64,000 bases of DNA from Coneutiohabitans sp964457925 (GCA_964457925.1 CAYWGH010000001.1:186001-250000); one strand, 5' to 3'; counted from the stretch's first letter, positions 55,601-63,884 are shown. Made by a program: numbers and translations. Notes: a model not told the origin generated them from the letters alone.

Positions 55601-57124
55601 TGCCAATGCACCACCCGCGCCGGTGCTTTGATTGCCGCGAAAAATACTCGCCGTCAGACGCATGTTTTCACAATTGATCAAGCGCAATCCCGCGCCGTGA
55701 CTGTTTTTGTTGTTTTCAAATTGCAGGGAATCCAACTGCACACGTTCACACGCGCGCAGCAGCAGCGCGCCTTTATTGGCATTGCGCAAAGTCAAGCCGG
55801 CCATGCGTACCGTCGAAATATTGGCGCTGTTGATTAGTTCCGATTCATGCCAGTCCGCGCCGTCAATAATCGTCGTCTCGCGTCCTGCTCCCAGCAGGTT
55901 AATGCGTGTCTTGAGTTGAATTGGGAAGCTTTCGCCGGTAACAGCACGGCTATAAACGCCGTTGCGCAGGTGCAACCGCAGCGTGTCCAGTTCGGTCGCA
56001 AAGATTTGACTGAGGGCATAACGGATCGTGCGCCAGGGCTGTTGCGGCGTGCCGTTGTTTTCATCCGAACCGCCGGGCGCAACATAGAAATCCTGTGCGC
56101 CGAATGTCGCGTTGATGGAAACATTGCGGGCATTGCTCAAATTTATTTGATCGGGGGGTGAAGCCACGCGCCGGCTCGGCAAAGCGCCCCAAAAGTTGTA
56201 ACGCGCGTCGACGATCGTCGGTCTATCGAGCAGAAGTAATTGCGAGCCGTCCGTTGCTCCCACGTTTTCATGAATATCGTTGCCCAGATCAAATGCGCCG
56301 CCGATGATGGAGCCCGCGGCGTTTTGCAACACAATGCCGCCTGCGCCCGTCCGTTGAATTTGCCCGGCAGTATTCCAGCGTATCCGGCATTTTTGAATGG
56401 CGGGCGCTGTCGAGGCGATGAACATGCCGCCCCCGATGTTCGCGGCTTTGTTGTATTGCATCGTCGCGCCGGTGATGATCGTGGCGGTGGAACTGTCGTG
56501 ATACAGCGCGCCGCCGTTGAATGCAATATTGTTTTCCAGCCAGCAATCTTGCAGTGTAAAGCCGCTGCCGCGCGAGACAAACAAGCCACCGCCAAGATCT
56601 TCCGCTTGATTGTTGCGCACCCGGCAGCGTACCAGTTGCAATTTGGTAAATCCTTTAACCCACAAACCCGCACCCTGGCCGGAGGCTTGCGCCGCGCCGG
56701 ACGCTTTGCCGTCTTGCAGGCACAAATCCATAAGGCTGGCCTGCTGCACATTAGTGCCGGTGAACACTCTCGCCGTTTGACCTGCATCGATGATCGTCGC
56801 AAAGCGCCCAGAGCCGACGAGGGCCACGAAATTTTTTAACTGGAGGGGAAATGTTTCGTTTGTGGCGGCAGCGCTGAATGTGCCGGGAGAGAGTTTGAGA
56901 GCTTTGGGGAAAGCGGCGCTGGCTTGTACGTTTTGCAAGGCAAAGGTTACACTGCGCCACGGCTTTTGCGCCGTGCCATCGCCCTGCGTGTCGCTGCCGG
57001 AAACGGAAACATAGAGCGTGTCAGTTGCCGCTAACACGCACAGCGGAAACAGAACAAGATGCCAGCCAAGCAACGAAAACCATGCGACGGAACAGCAGCG
57101 GCGGGGTAAGAACGTGAAGGCCAT
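52658..57124 (-). CDS. Giant right-handed beta-helix surface protein with sorting domain
   Basis: A 1488-residue protein with an N-terminal signal (hydrophobic core VAWFSLLGWHLVLFPLCVLA). Four tandem modules of ~300 residues each open with a similar strand and linker: DTLYVSVSGSDTQGDGTAQ, DFYVAPGGSDENNGTPQQP, TIFVAPHGHDEASGASPAE and TLYLSPAGSDSNAAPSAQN, each followed by PWRTI/PLRTL-type sequence. Within a module, beta-helix turns recur (NNxAxxGGGLFV, GNQAxxGGA, and NDIxxN). This is the DUF1565/Pmp-like parallel beta-helix architecture seen in surface and chlamydial polymorphic proteins. Near the C-terminus an Ig-like domain (VASKRDTVIFAVAAIDADND) precedes a FlgD-like sorting domain (AGIHEISWNGRDDSGRMLPA). 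Probably exported to the cell surface; ligand unknown. Confidence 0.87.
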   Translation of the reverse strand: MAFTFLPRRCCSVAWFSLLGWHLVLFPLCVLAATDTLYVSVSGSDTQGDGTAQKPWRSVTFALQNVQASAAFPKALKLSPGTFSAAATNETFPLQLKNFVALVGSGRFATIIDAGQTARVFTGTNVQQASLMDLCLQDGKASGAAQASGQGAGLWVKGFTKLQLVRCRVRNNQAEDLGGGLFVSRGSGFTLQDCWLENNIAFNGGALYHDSSTATIITGATMQYNKAANIGGGMFIASTAPAIQKCRIRWNTAGQIQRTGAGGIVLQNAAGSIIGGAFDLGNDIHENVGATDGSQLLLLDRPTIVDARYNFWGALPSRRVASPPDQINLSNARNVSINATFGAQDFYVAPGGSDENNGTPQQPWRTIRYALSQIFATELDTLRLHLRNGVYSRAVTGESFPIQLKTRINLLGAGRETTIIDGADWHESELINSANISTVRMAGLTLRNANKGALLLRACERVQLDSLQFENNKNSHGAGLRLINCENMRLTASIFRGNQSTGAGGALALYGDNNEISRNVFIDNLAQSGGAVACDSGSVTVFTQNDFTGNRAEIGGAMYIAQSRIELSSNRMRNNHATLGGGAIALDGASLPLIGANRNRGNDIYDNTTEGQGSQLYRVTPGLTVDARYNYWGEIPHARIAHPFTQFSLVEYRNIAIRLPRGTRTIFVAPHGHDEASGASPAEPLRTIAGALKLFFGTPQLPMLLQLLPGRYAKTTTAEIFPLPLESHVTIAGNKREETLIEGDGSRRIFEGRKLQNVTLRHLTLQNGKSGQRGGAVLLDSVQVSLIDSCWFHDNAAVQGGGLALRNNTGAVIQHTRFERNQAQLRGGAINVEGDSVIIQHCEFFGNQAAGSGGALHGNRPKLAQILSNRMRGNQAEQGGAVALSGGMTHIYRNIIIDNEATQTGGAIYVNAEASAIIGGTLANGNDLYGNTAAVKATSLSGPARNYPIDARYNFFGVRPDDAVVSESGSFDTVNFRRTSIILPFDQRTLYLSPAGSDSNAAPSAQNPLRTLRQALRLFVSLPGDLFTLSLANGIYSKETSGEIFPLVLPSRIELAGSHADSVLLEGSEAGRILEIVAAESIAVRNVTLTMGNNARLAKAAAGENGSALRIQNAQNIRVTGVHFHNNVTTGFGAGLSGIGVSGLSVVQSRFTQNQGTGAGIYLLNSSAEILANTFMRNSSPTPGSAMYLDNSPVMISGNRITQNHVASASFGGAIYSAGAALPQIGGEPGRSNDIFGNTGGAIGRQLSRAPGATKINARLNYFGTTSPTETDISPLEGYEIAPTRNLPLAGNNPPVWSTVTPAANQTLVASKRDTVIFAVAAIDADNDALSYTWFADNFPVSFAQTYAFVAFFYAPGEHNIRVEASDGVNTIAAEWKINLTLTSVAEPHANVPAQFKLEQSFPHPIRWGMGASRITFHAARQSMIELVLYDVMGRRVRRLLHAEQPAGIHEISWNGRDDSGRMLPAGVYLLRMAAGSYTATQKLIVVR

Positions 57125-57406
57125 AGGTGAAGCCTCTGAAGGTTGTCAAAATCCATTTTTGATGCGCCCACTCATTGAGCCACTCACAAAGCTGAAGCCT
57201 GAGGCGATGAAGATTGTGACAAATGTGTTACGGATTTATATATACCGACTAGGGAGAAGATTGAGGACGGAGAAAACGCGGATATTCCCTCGAGTTAGCC
57301 CTGCGAGCAGATCAAACTCGCACTTGACTTTCCGGCTATGACTGTGTACGTTTTCTCGATTTTTTATTTTTTTGTAATAAAATGCAACGCAAGAGCGGAG
57401 ACCTAA

Positions 57407-58651
57407 ATGGATATCAACTACATCGCGCTGGCAATTCCATTTTTTCTTATGTTAATCGGCTTCGAGGTGTGGTTTGCGCGGCATGAGCGCAAGGAGTATT
57501 ATCGCTTTAACGACGCTATTAATGATTTGAGCTGTGGTGTAGCGCAGCAAGTGGTGGGCGTTTTCAGCAAAGTCGCTATCGTTGCGGGTTACATTTGGAT
57601 TTATGAAAATTTTGCTTTCTGGGAAATTTCTTCTCAATCAATGCCGGCGTGGATCGCGTTGTTGTTCGGCGTGGATTTTTGTTACTATTGGTTTCATCGC
57701 GTCAGCCATCGCATGAACGCGCCCTGGGCCGCGCACATCGTGCACCATCAAAGCGAGGAGTTCAATCTCGCCGTGGCATTGCGGCAGGGCACGTTTCAAA
57801 GCTGGTTTTCATGGATTTTTTATCTGCCGCTTGCGCTCATCGGCTTTCCGCCGTTGATGTTTCTCACCATGTCGGCTTTCGATACGCTTTACCAGTTTTG
57901 GATTCACACGCGCGCCATCGACAAGCTTGGCCCGCTGGAATGGGTGATGAATACGCCTTCGCATCATCGCGTGCATCACGGCAGAAATCCGCGCTATCTC
58001 GACAAAAATTACGCCGGCATTTTCATCATTTGGGATCGTTTGTTCGGAACATTTGAGCCGGAAACCGAGCCGGTGGTATACGGCGTAACCGAACCGCTCA
58101 ACAGTTGGAACCCCATCTGGGCGAACTTTCATTACTGGGCAAAACTCAAAAACCTTGCTTCGCAATTTCCGCGTTTTATCGACAAAGTGAAGCTGTTCGT
58201 CATGCCGCCGGAGTGGCGCCCGGCAGGCCTGGCTCCGCTGCCGCCGCACCCCGAAGTGACGCCTGAAACCTATGTGAAGTATGATACCAAAACGCCGCTC
58301 GGCTTGAATCTTTACGTGTTCGTGCATTTCCTGCCGGTCATCGCTGCTACATTCTATTTGCTCCAAAAGGAAAGCGTTTGGCCGGCAGTCTGGTGCATCA
58401 CAACTGCCGCAATGATTCTGCTGGCTCTGTTGACGCTCGGAGGAATTTTGGATAAAAGAAAATGGGCATTCCAGCTGGAATTTGTGCGGCTGGCGGCGCT
58501 TGCCGCCGCCGCCATAACGGCCTCACTCGGACACGAATTGTTCATGCTGCTGGTATTGTTGATCTTTGTTCTGGCCGCCGTTGTAACATTCTGGCTCGGC
58601 AGTTATCGCCACATTTTTGGCGTACAAGCGTCTGCCGACGCCTCATCATAA
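57407..58651 (+). CDS. Fatty acid hydroxylase-superfamily membrane protein, AGMO-like
   Basis: A 414-residue integral membrane protein of the sterol desaturase/fatty-acid hydroxylase superfamily. The diiron histidine boxes are HRVSHRMN, HIVHHQSEEFN and HHRVHHG. The surrounding sequence (WFHRVSHRMNAPWAAHIVHH, AVALRQGTFQSWFSWIFYL, HTRAIDKLGPLEWVMNTPSH) closely resembles animal and bacterial alkylglycerol monooxygenase (AGMO/TMEM195) proteins, which cleave ether lipids with tetrahydrobiopterin. The extra C-terminal helices (~300-410) are also AGMO-like. Substrate is inferred, not shown. GGAGA lies 5 nt before the ATG. A WYL regulator follows ~60 nt downstream on the same strand. Confidence 0.88.
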   Translation: MDINYIALAIPFFLMLIGFEVWFARHERKEYYRFNDAINDLSCGVAQQVVGVFSKVAIVAGYIWIYENFAFWEISSQSMPAWIALLFGVDFCYYWFHRVSHRMNAPWAAHIVHHQSEEFNLAVALRQGTFQSWFSWIFYLPLALIGFPPLMFLTMSAFDTLYQFWIHTRAIDKLGPLEWVMNTPSHHRVHHGRNPRYLDKNYAGIFIIWDRLFGTFEPETEPVVYGVTEPLNSWNPIWANFHYWAKLKNLASQFPRFIDKVKLFVMPPEWRPAGLAPLPPHPEVTPETYVKYDTKTPLGLNLYVFVHFLPVIAATFYLLQKESVWPAVWCITTAAMILLALLTLGGILDKRKWAFQLEFVRLAALAAAAITASLGHELFMLLVLLIFVLAAVVTFWLGSYRHIFGVQASADASS

Positions 58652-58712
58652 TACCAACAACACGTCTCAACGATTTTTCGGAGTGAGACGTAGAAATTCC
58701 GTCTGTCAAACC

Positions 58713-59675
58713 ATGAATCGCATCGATCGACTGGTTGCCACTGTTCTGCTCTTGCAAAGCCGCCGGCTCATTCGTGCACAGGATATTGCCGAGCATTTCG
58801 GCATCAGCATACGCACGGTGTATCGCGACTTGCTGGCGTTGCAGGAAGCCGGTGTGCCGCTGGCGGCTGAGGCGGGCGAGGGTTACAGCTTGGTGGATGG
58901 TTATCATCTGCCGCCGGTCATGTTCACGCAGGAGGAAGCCAGCGCCTTGTTTGTCGGCGGTGAATTCGTGCAACGCCTCACCGACGCCTCTCTCAAAAAG
59001 CATGCGGAATCCGCATTGCTGAAAATTCGCGCGGTGTTGCCGGAGGATCGCCAGGAGTACATTGAGCGCCTGCAACAAGTCACACAGGTTTTCACGCAAC
59101 CGGCCCCGCAACAAAACGGTTTTCGCGACGACGTGCTCACGCTGATGCAGGATGCCGTCGTCCGCCGCCGTGTGTTGAAAATGGACTATTGCGCCTTGAA
59201 TACCGGCGAGATTACGCAACGCTGTGTTGAACCCCTGGCCCTGCTTTATTACAATGATCACTGGCATCTGATTGCGTATTGCCGGCTGCGCCGAGACTAT
59301 CGCGACTTTCGCGCCGATCGCATTAAATCCATGCAAGCCCTGGATGAAATTTATACTCCCCGCGAGGGTTTTTCCATTACCAAATATTTGCAAGAGTGGA
59401 ACAAGATTGAAAATCCGCAGGAAGTGCGCGTCAAGTTTAATCCGGCGGTGGTGAAGCGTGTGCGCCACCGCTATTTCTTCGGCGTTGCGGAAGAGCCGAC
59501 GGCGGATAACGGCGTGATCATCACGTTTCTCGTTCCCGCGCTGGAAGTCATGGTGGATTGGCTGCTCGGCTTCGGTCCCGAAGTCGAAATTCTACATCCG
59601 CCACAGCTGCAGCAAATGGTTTTGGAACACGCACAGAAAGTCGTAGCCCATTACGTCGCCAGCAGCCCCAATTAA
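58713..59675 (+). CDS. WYL-domain transcriptional regulator (YafY type)
   Basis: A 320-residue regulator. The N-terminus is a DeoR-type helix-turn-helix (MNRIDRLVATVLLLQSRRLI, AEHFGISIRTVYRDLLALQE). The central part has the GEGYSLVDGYHLPPVMFTQE stretch typical of YafY proteins. The C-terminal WYL domain (~140-250) contains VLKMDYCALNTGEITQRCVE followed by PLALLYYNDHWHLIAYC (the canonical W-Y-L is here WHLIAYC), then DFRADRIKSMQAL. WYL domains sense small ligands or nucleic acids and control diverse regulons. The target is unknown; the adjacent AGMO-like gene is a candidate. I start at ATG 58713, because the open frame from 58617 overlaps the previous gene. Confidence 0.92.
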   Translation: MNRIDRLVATVLLLQSRRLIRAQDIAEHFGISIRTVYRDLLALQEAGVPLAAEAGEGYSLVDGYHLPPVMFTQEEASALFVGGEFVQRLTDASLKKHAESALLKIRAVLPEDRQEYIERLQQVTQVFTQPAPQQNGFRDDVLTLMQDAVVRRRVLKMDYCALNTGEITQRCVEPLALLYYNDHWHLIAYCRLRRDYRDFRADRIKSMQALDEIYTPREGFSITKYLQEWNKIENPQEVRVKFNPAVVKRVRHRYFFGVAEEPTADNGVIITFLVPALEVMVDWLLGFGPEVEILHPPQLQQMVLEHAQKVVAHYVASSPN

Positions 59676-59725
59676 CCGCGTCACGGCCATTTCTCTTCAA
59701 GAATAATTATCTCCGAAAAATTTTC

Positions 59726-60580
59726 ATGTCATCGACTCATGCCGCGCTCGCCCGGCGCATATCTGAAATGTTCGCAGAGTTGCCGCACGTTGAAGCCATT
59801 GCGCTGGCAGGTTCGCGCAGCAACCTGGTTGCTGATCCGTCTTCGGATATTGATTTGTATATTTATACCCGAAGCGATATTCCCCTGGCGGTGCGCCAGA
59901 AGATTGTCGAGCGCGCCGGCCGCGCTACCAAAGCCGACCTCGGTCTAACACACTGGGGACCCGGCGACGAATGGTTGGATGCCGCCACCGGAATAGAAGT
60001 CGATATCATTTACTTCGACGTTGGTTGGATGGAAAATCAAATTCATCGCGTCATGCGCGAGCATCAGGCCAGCCTGGGTTACACCACGTGTTTTTGCCAC
60101 ACCCTCAAACAGTCGCAGATTTTTTCCGACGCGCGCGGCTGGCTTGCGGGTTTGCAAACCCTTTGCCGGCAGGATTATCCCGAGGCGTTGCGGCGCAACA
60201 TCATCGCATTCAATCATCCCATTTTGCGCCGGGTCATTCCCTCTTACGCCAATCAATTGGAAAAGGCGGTGAGGCGCGGCGATCTGATCAGTATCAATCA
60301 TCGGTTGGCGGGACTTCTCGCCAGTTATTTTGACGTGATCTTCGCGCTTAACCGTCAACTGCATCCCGGAGAAAAGCGTTTGGTGGAATTGGCGCAGGCG
60401 CGCTGCACAAAACTTCCCTACCACATGGCTACCGATCTCGTGAATCTCTTAAGGCTGTCGGCGATCGGCGAGCCGCGCTTGCTTAACCAATTAACCGAAT
60501 TCTTGGATCGCCTTGATCAACTGCTCGAACAAGAAGGCTTTGATCCTCAAACCTCGAGACCTGAGTATTATCATGCATGA
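59726..60580 (+). CDS. Nucleotidyltransferase-fold protein (DUF4037-like)
   Basis: A 284-residue protein starting at ATG 59726. The first ~100 residues form an MNT-type nucleotidyltransferase fold with the signature ALAGSRSNLVADPSSDIDLY (GS...SDID), whose two Asp and a later Asp (VDIIYFDVGW) would bind metal. The remainder is helical (LLNQLTEFLDRLDQLLEQEG). This resembles DUF4037-type proteins; the substrate is unknown. It is not paired with a HEPN gene, so a toxin-antitoxin role is not supported. It follows the WYL regulator by 50 nt. Confidence 0.75.
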   Translation: MSSTHAALARRISEMFAELPHVEAIALAGSRSNLVADPSSDIDLYIYTRSDIPLAVRQKIVERAGRATKADLGLTHWGPGDEWLDAATGIEVDIIYFDVGWMENQIHRVMREHQASLGYTTCFCHTLKQSQIFSDARGWLAGLQTLCRQDYPEALRRNIIAFNHPILRRVIPSYANQLEKAVRRGDLISINHRLAGLLASYFDVIFALNRQLHPGEKRLVELAQARCTKLPYHMATDLVNLLRLSAIGEPRLLNQLTEFLDRLDQLLEQEGFDPQTSRPEYYHA

Positions 60581-60611
60581 TTTACGCTGATTCAACAGAG
60601 AGAAGCATTCC

Positions 60612-61208
60612 ATGCAAATCAAATTCTTCGCTACGCCCTTAGCGTTGCGCAAATGGCTGGAAAAGAATCACGACAAAGCGCAAGAATTGTGGGTGGGATT
60701 CTACAAGAAAAGTTCGGGCAAGCCCAGCATCACCTGGCCGGAAGCGGTGGATCAACTGCTTTGTTTTGGCTGGATCGATGGCGTGCGCAAAAGTGTTGAT
60801 GACGAAAGCTACACCATTCGTGTGACCCCGCGCAACCCCCGCAGTGTCTGGAGCGCAATCAACCTTAAGCGCGTCGAGGAACTCACCAAGATGGGGTTGA
60901 TGAATCCCGCAGGACTTGCTGTCTTTCAGGCGCGTGACGTGAAAAAATCCGGACTTTATTCATTCGAACAAAGGCCGCAAAAGCTCGAGCCCAAATATGA
61001 AAAGAAATTACGCGCAAATAAAAAGGCCTGGGAATATTTTCAGGCGCAACCGCCGTGGTATCGACGCTCTGCCACTTGGTGGGTGATCAGCGCCAAGAAG
61101 GAGGAAACGCGCTTAAAGCGGCTGGCGACGCTGATTGCAGACTCCGCCCAGGGCAAAACGATTGCACCGCTCAAACGCCCAACACGGCAAACCAAGAACA
61201 AAACTTGA
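60612..61208 (+). CDS. YdeI/OmpD-associated family protein
   Basis: A 198-residue soluble protein of the YdeI/OmpD-associated family (bacteriocin-protection-like). Signature: FATPLALRKWLEKNHDKAQE, ELWVGFYKKSSGKPSITWPE, AVDQLLCFGWIDGVRKSVDD and RNPRSVWSAINLKRVEEL. The C-terminal basic stretch is helical. Its molecular role is unknown across the family. It begins 31 nt after the nucleotidyltransferase gene, with a short GAGAGAAG upstream of the ATG. Confidence 0.88.
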   Translation: MQIKFFATPLALRKWLEKNHDKAQELWVGFYKKSSGKPSITWPEAVDQLLCFGWIDGVRKSVDDESYTIRVTPRNPRSVWSAINLKRVEELTKMGLMNPAGLAVFQARDVKKSGLYSFEQRPQKLEPKYEKKLRANKKAWEYFQAQPPWYRRSATWWVISAKKEETRLKRLATLIADSAQGKTIAPLKRPTRQTKNKT

Positions 61209-61365
61209 TTCTCCCTTCAACAATTCTTGCCGCGCCGTCCGTCAGAAATCGCTGCTCTTATTCTGAATTGAAAAACTAATTTGTCTTGATAAACTGGCGA
61301 ACAATTATTTCGCCGAACTGGGAAAAAAGCAAGCCGCAGTTCACGCATACAAGGAGAAAAAATTC

Positions 61366-62328
61366 ATGAAAAAGCCTCTTTCAGGTAAAATCGCGGTGGT
61401 AGCCGGAGCCACACGTGGCGCAGCGCGCGGCATTGCGCTTGCGCTCGGCGAGGCCGGAGCAACGGTCTATTGCACCGGACGAAGCGTGCGCGGCACCCCC
61501 TCAGCCTACAACCGCCCCGAGACAATTGAGGAAACAGCAGAGTTGATCAATGCCGCCGGCGGCGAGAGTGTCTGGGCGCGCCTTGATCATACCGTTGAAA
61601 CTGAAGTGAAAAATTTTTTTGAACGAATTGCGCACGAACATGGAAAACTTGATGTGCTGGTGAATGCCATTGCTGGCGAAGATCCCTTGCTGGCCGGATG
61701 GTCGTCGTTCTGGGAAACGGATTTGCAGAACGCCGCCGCGGCGCTGCAGCAAGCGCTGCTCTCGCATGTAATCACCGCGAAGCATGCGGCGCCACTCATG
61801 ATCAAGAAGCGGCGCGGTTTGATCGTTGAAGTCGTTGAAGGCGATTTATTGTTTTCCAGCGGCAATGTGTTGGCGCAAGTAGTTAAGTTTGCGCTTAAAG
61901 GATTGACGGCTGCCATGGCTGAAGAGTTGCGTCCGCACCGGGTGGCGGCTGTCGCGATCACGCCCGGCTACCTCCGCTCGGAGGCAATGCTGCAACGCTT
62001 CGGTGTCACGGCGGAAAACTGGCGCGCTGCCGGAAAACAGGATAAAAATTTTTTAGAGTCGGAATCCCCCTTGTTTATTGGACGTGCCGTGGCAGCGTTG
62101 GCGCAGGACGCGAAGGTATTTGCGCGCACGGGCAATCTCACCAGCTCATGGGAAGTCGCGCGCGAATTTGGTTTCACCGACGCGGATGGTTCTCGCCCGG
62201 ATTGGGGGAAGCACGCCAAGCAAAACGTCATTCCCTCACTCAACTGGATGAAGGAAGGAATCCAGCGTCACGCCGACTGGCTGGAGCGGCTGGCGCAGCG
62301 CGGCAAACAGTATCTGGAAGCATCATGA
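61366..62328 (+). CDS. SDR-family protein lacking the catalytic Tyr
   Basis: A 320-residue short-chain dehydrogenase/reductase-type Rossmann protein. The NAD(P) motif GATRGAARGIALALGEAG and the NAIAGEDP segment (NxxG-like) are present, and the C-terminal EELRPHRVAAVAITPGYLRS matches a subgroup of SDR proteins. At the usual YxxxK the sequence is NVLAQVVKFALKGL: the Lys is kept but Ala stands four residues before it where Tyr is expected. It may therefore be inactive or use another residue. GGAG lies 12 nt before the ATG. Its neighbours give no pathway hint. Confidence 0.88.
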   Translation: MKKPLSGKIAVVAGATRGAARGIALALGEAGATVYCTGRSVRGTPSAYNRPETIEETAELINAAGGESVWARLDHTVETEVKNFFERIAHEHGKLDVLVNAIAGEDPLLAGWSSFWETDLQNAAAALQQALLSHVITAKHAAPLMIKKRRGLIVEVVEGDLLFSSGNVLAQVVKFALKGLTAAMAEELRPHRVAAVAITPGYLRSEAMLQRFGVTAENWRAAGKQDKNFLESESPLFIGRAVAALAQDAKVFARTGNLTSSWEVAREFGFTDADGSRPDWGKHAKQNVIPSLNWMKEGIQRHADWLERLAQRGKQYLEAS

Positions 62329-62369
62329 AGCAAGTTTTGGAGCGGATGCCTGGCGAGAGCAAGGCCATC

Positions 62370-62563
62370 TCAATTTGCTGGCTCTGCAACTTCGAAATAA
62401 TTTTTGAGTGCGGCTCCCGCAAACGGATTGGCAGCATTCATTTTTTCAAAATTTGTTCCTGGGTTTGCGCAAGTCGTTTATCATTGCCCATCTTGCGAAA
62501 AAGAAGATGCACCATGCCTTCCTCAAAAAAGTTCATTGCATCGCACGAGGTAAGGAAGTACAT
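62370..62563 (-). pseudogene. Possible small-gene remnant
   Basis: On the minus strand, a frame from ATG 62563 (MYFLTSCDAMNFFEEGMVHL...) stops at TGA 62438 after a run of A bases; a frame starting at ATG 62441 (MNAANPFAGAALKNYFEVAE) continues. Joining them by one base in the A-run would give ~65 residues of protein-like sequence. No family is recognised and the call is weak. The rest of the 62329-62676 gap has no gene. Confidence 0.25.
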
Positions 62564-62676
62564 TTAAGTAATTAAATAACGGCTCATGCGTGCAATGCAT
62601 CATTGCAAGAAGTCAACGCTGATTTTTATCAAGAGCCTTTTGTTTATCACCGCAGCTCCCTGGAGGAGGGCATCGC

Positions 62677-63648
62677 ATGAACGGCACGATTTCAAAATTT
62701 ATTGAACGGAATTTTTTACATTTTAATGCCGCTGCACTGATAGAAGCCGCCAAAGCATACAAAGCGCATGTCGAAAGCGGCGGCAAGATGATGGTCACGC
62801 TCGCCGGCGCCATGAGCACGGCCGAGTTGGGCATCTCGCTCTCGGAAATGATCCGGCGCGACAAGGTTCACATCATTTCTTGCACCGGCGCGAATCTGGA
62901 AGAAGATCTCATGAACTTGGTGGCGCACAAGCATTATAAACGCATACCGAATTACCGCGAACTGAGCGCCGACCAAGAGACGCAGCTTCTGGAGAGCGGG
63001 TACAACCGCGTCACGGATACTTGTATCCCGGAAGAGGAAGCGTTTCGCCGGGTACAAAAACACATTTTTGCGCAATGGAAAAAAGCCCAGGATAACGGCG
63101 AACGTTTTTTTCCGCATGAATTCATTTACAAGATTTTACTTTCCGGCGAGATGGAGCAGTATTATGAAATCAACCCGGAGAATAGCTGGATACTCGCGGC
63201 CGCCGCGAAGGGCTTGCCGATTGTCTGTCCGGGCTGGGAAGACTCGACGTTGGGAAATATTTTTGCCTCCTACTGTTACAAGAGGCAACTCCAGCCCGCG
63301 GTGATGAAATCCGGCATTGAGAGCATGGTCTGGCTGGCCGATTGGTATAAGAAAAATTCGCTGGGCAAGGGGGTGGGATTTTTTCAAATCGGCGGCGGCA
63401 TTGCGGGAGATTTCCCCATCTGCGTCGTGCCCATGTTGTATCAGGATCTCGGCGTGAAAGATGTGCCGTTCTGGGCGTATTTCTGTCAGATTTCAGATTC
63501 GACCACGAGCTATGGTTCCTATTCCGGCGCGGTGCCGAATGAGAAAATCACTTGGGGCAAGCTCAGCAAGGAAACACCACGTTTCATCGTGGAGTCCGAT
63601 GCCAGTATCGTAGCGCCGTTGATGTTCGCCTACATTCTCGGACAATAG
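62677..63648 (+). CDS. Deoxyhypusine synthase-like protein
   Basis: A 323-residue bacterial member of the deoxyhypusine synthase family. It contains GGKMMVTLAGAMSTAELG, ISCTGANLEEDL, GLPIVCPGWEDSTLG, GVGFFQIGGGIAGDFPICVV, YGSYSGAVPNEKITWGKLSK and ESDASIVAPLMFAYIL. The TWGK lysine corresponds to the catalytic Lys329 of human DHS, so activity with NAD and a polyamine is plausible. Bacteria have no eIF5A hypusine target, and bacterial homologues often make homospermidine or act on unknown substrates. GGAGGAGGG sits 8 nt before the ATG. A strong terminator follows. Confidence 0.92.
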   Translation: MNGTISKFIERNFLHFNAAALIEAAKAYKAHVESGGKMMVTLAGAMSTAELGISLSEMIRRDKVHIISCTGANLEEDLMNLVAHKHYKRIPNYRELSADQETQLLESGYNRVTDTCIPEEEAFRRVQKHIFAQWKKAQDNGERFFPHEFIYKILLSGEMEQYYEINPENSWILAAAAKGLPIVCPGWEDSTLGNIFASYCYKRQLQPAVMKSGIESMVWLADWYKKNSLGKGVGFFQIGGGIAGDFPICVVPMLYQDLGVKDVPFWAYFCQISDSTTSYGSYSGAVPNEKITWGKLSKETPRFIVESDASIVAPLMFAYILGQ

Positions 63649-63674
63649 TGAGTGAACAATTTAATGCCTATTTT

Positions 63675-63709
63675 CGCCCACGCGCATTGGCGTGTGGGCG
63701 TTTTTTTTT
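63675..63709 (+). terminator. Rho-independent terminator after DHS-like gene
   Basis: CGCCCACGCG (63675-63684) pairs with CGTGTGGGCG (63691-63700), loop CATTGG, one G-T pair, followed by nine T bases (63701-63709). Confidence 0.92.
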
Positions 63710-63763
63710 GATAAATTTGCCGCAAGGCAGAGCCTGTTGACATAGGGTTGTCACTCTGCCGGC

Positions 63764-63884
63764 TTAACTTGACTATGTCAAATTCACCGCTGAGAGGCAG
63801 AGTTCGCTGGGAATTCTAATAAATCTTGATCTGCGACCTCCGCGGCACTGCGGTGATTTTTGGAATGTGGCATAGTCGAGTTAA
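63764..63884 (+). repeat. Palindromic 121-bp element, copy 3
   Basis: Begins TTAACTTGACTATGTCA and ends TGGCATAGTCGAGTTAA, an imperfect inverted repeat bounded by TTAA on both sides. Interior CACCGCTGAGAGGCAGAG and the reverse complement of the right half (CACCGCAGTGCCGCGGAG) also pair. Same family as 8013-8132 (120 bp) and 5587-5704. Confidence 0.75.
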
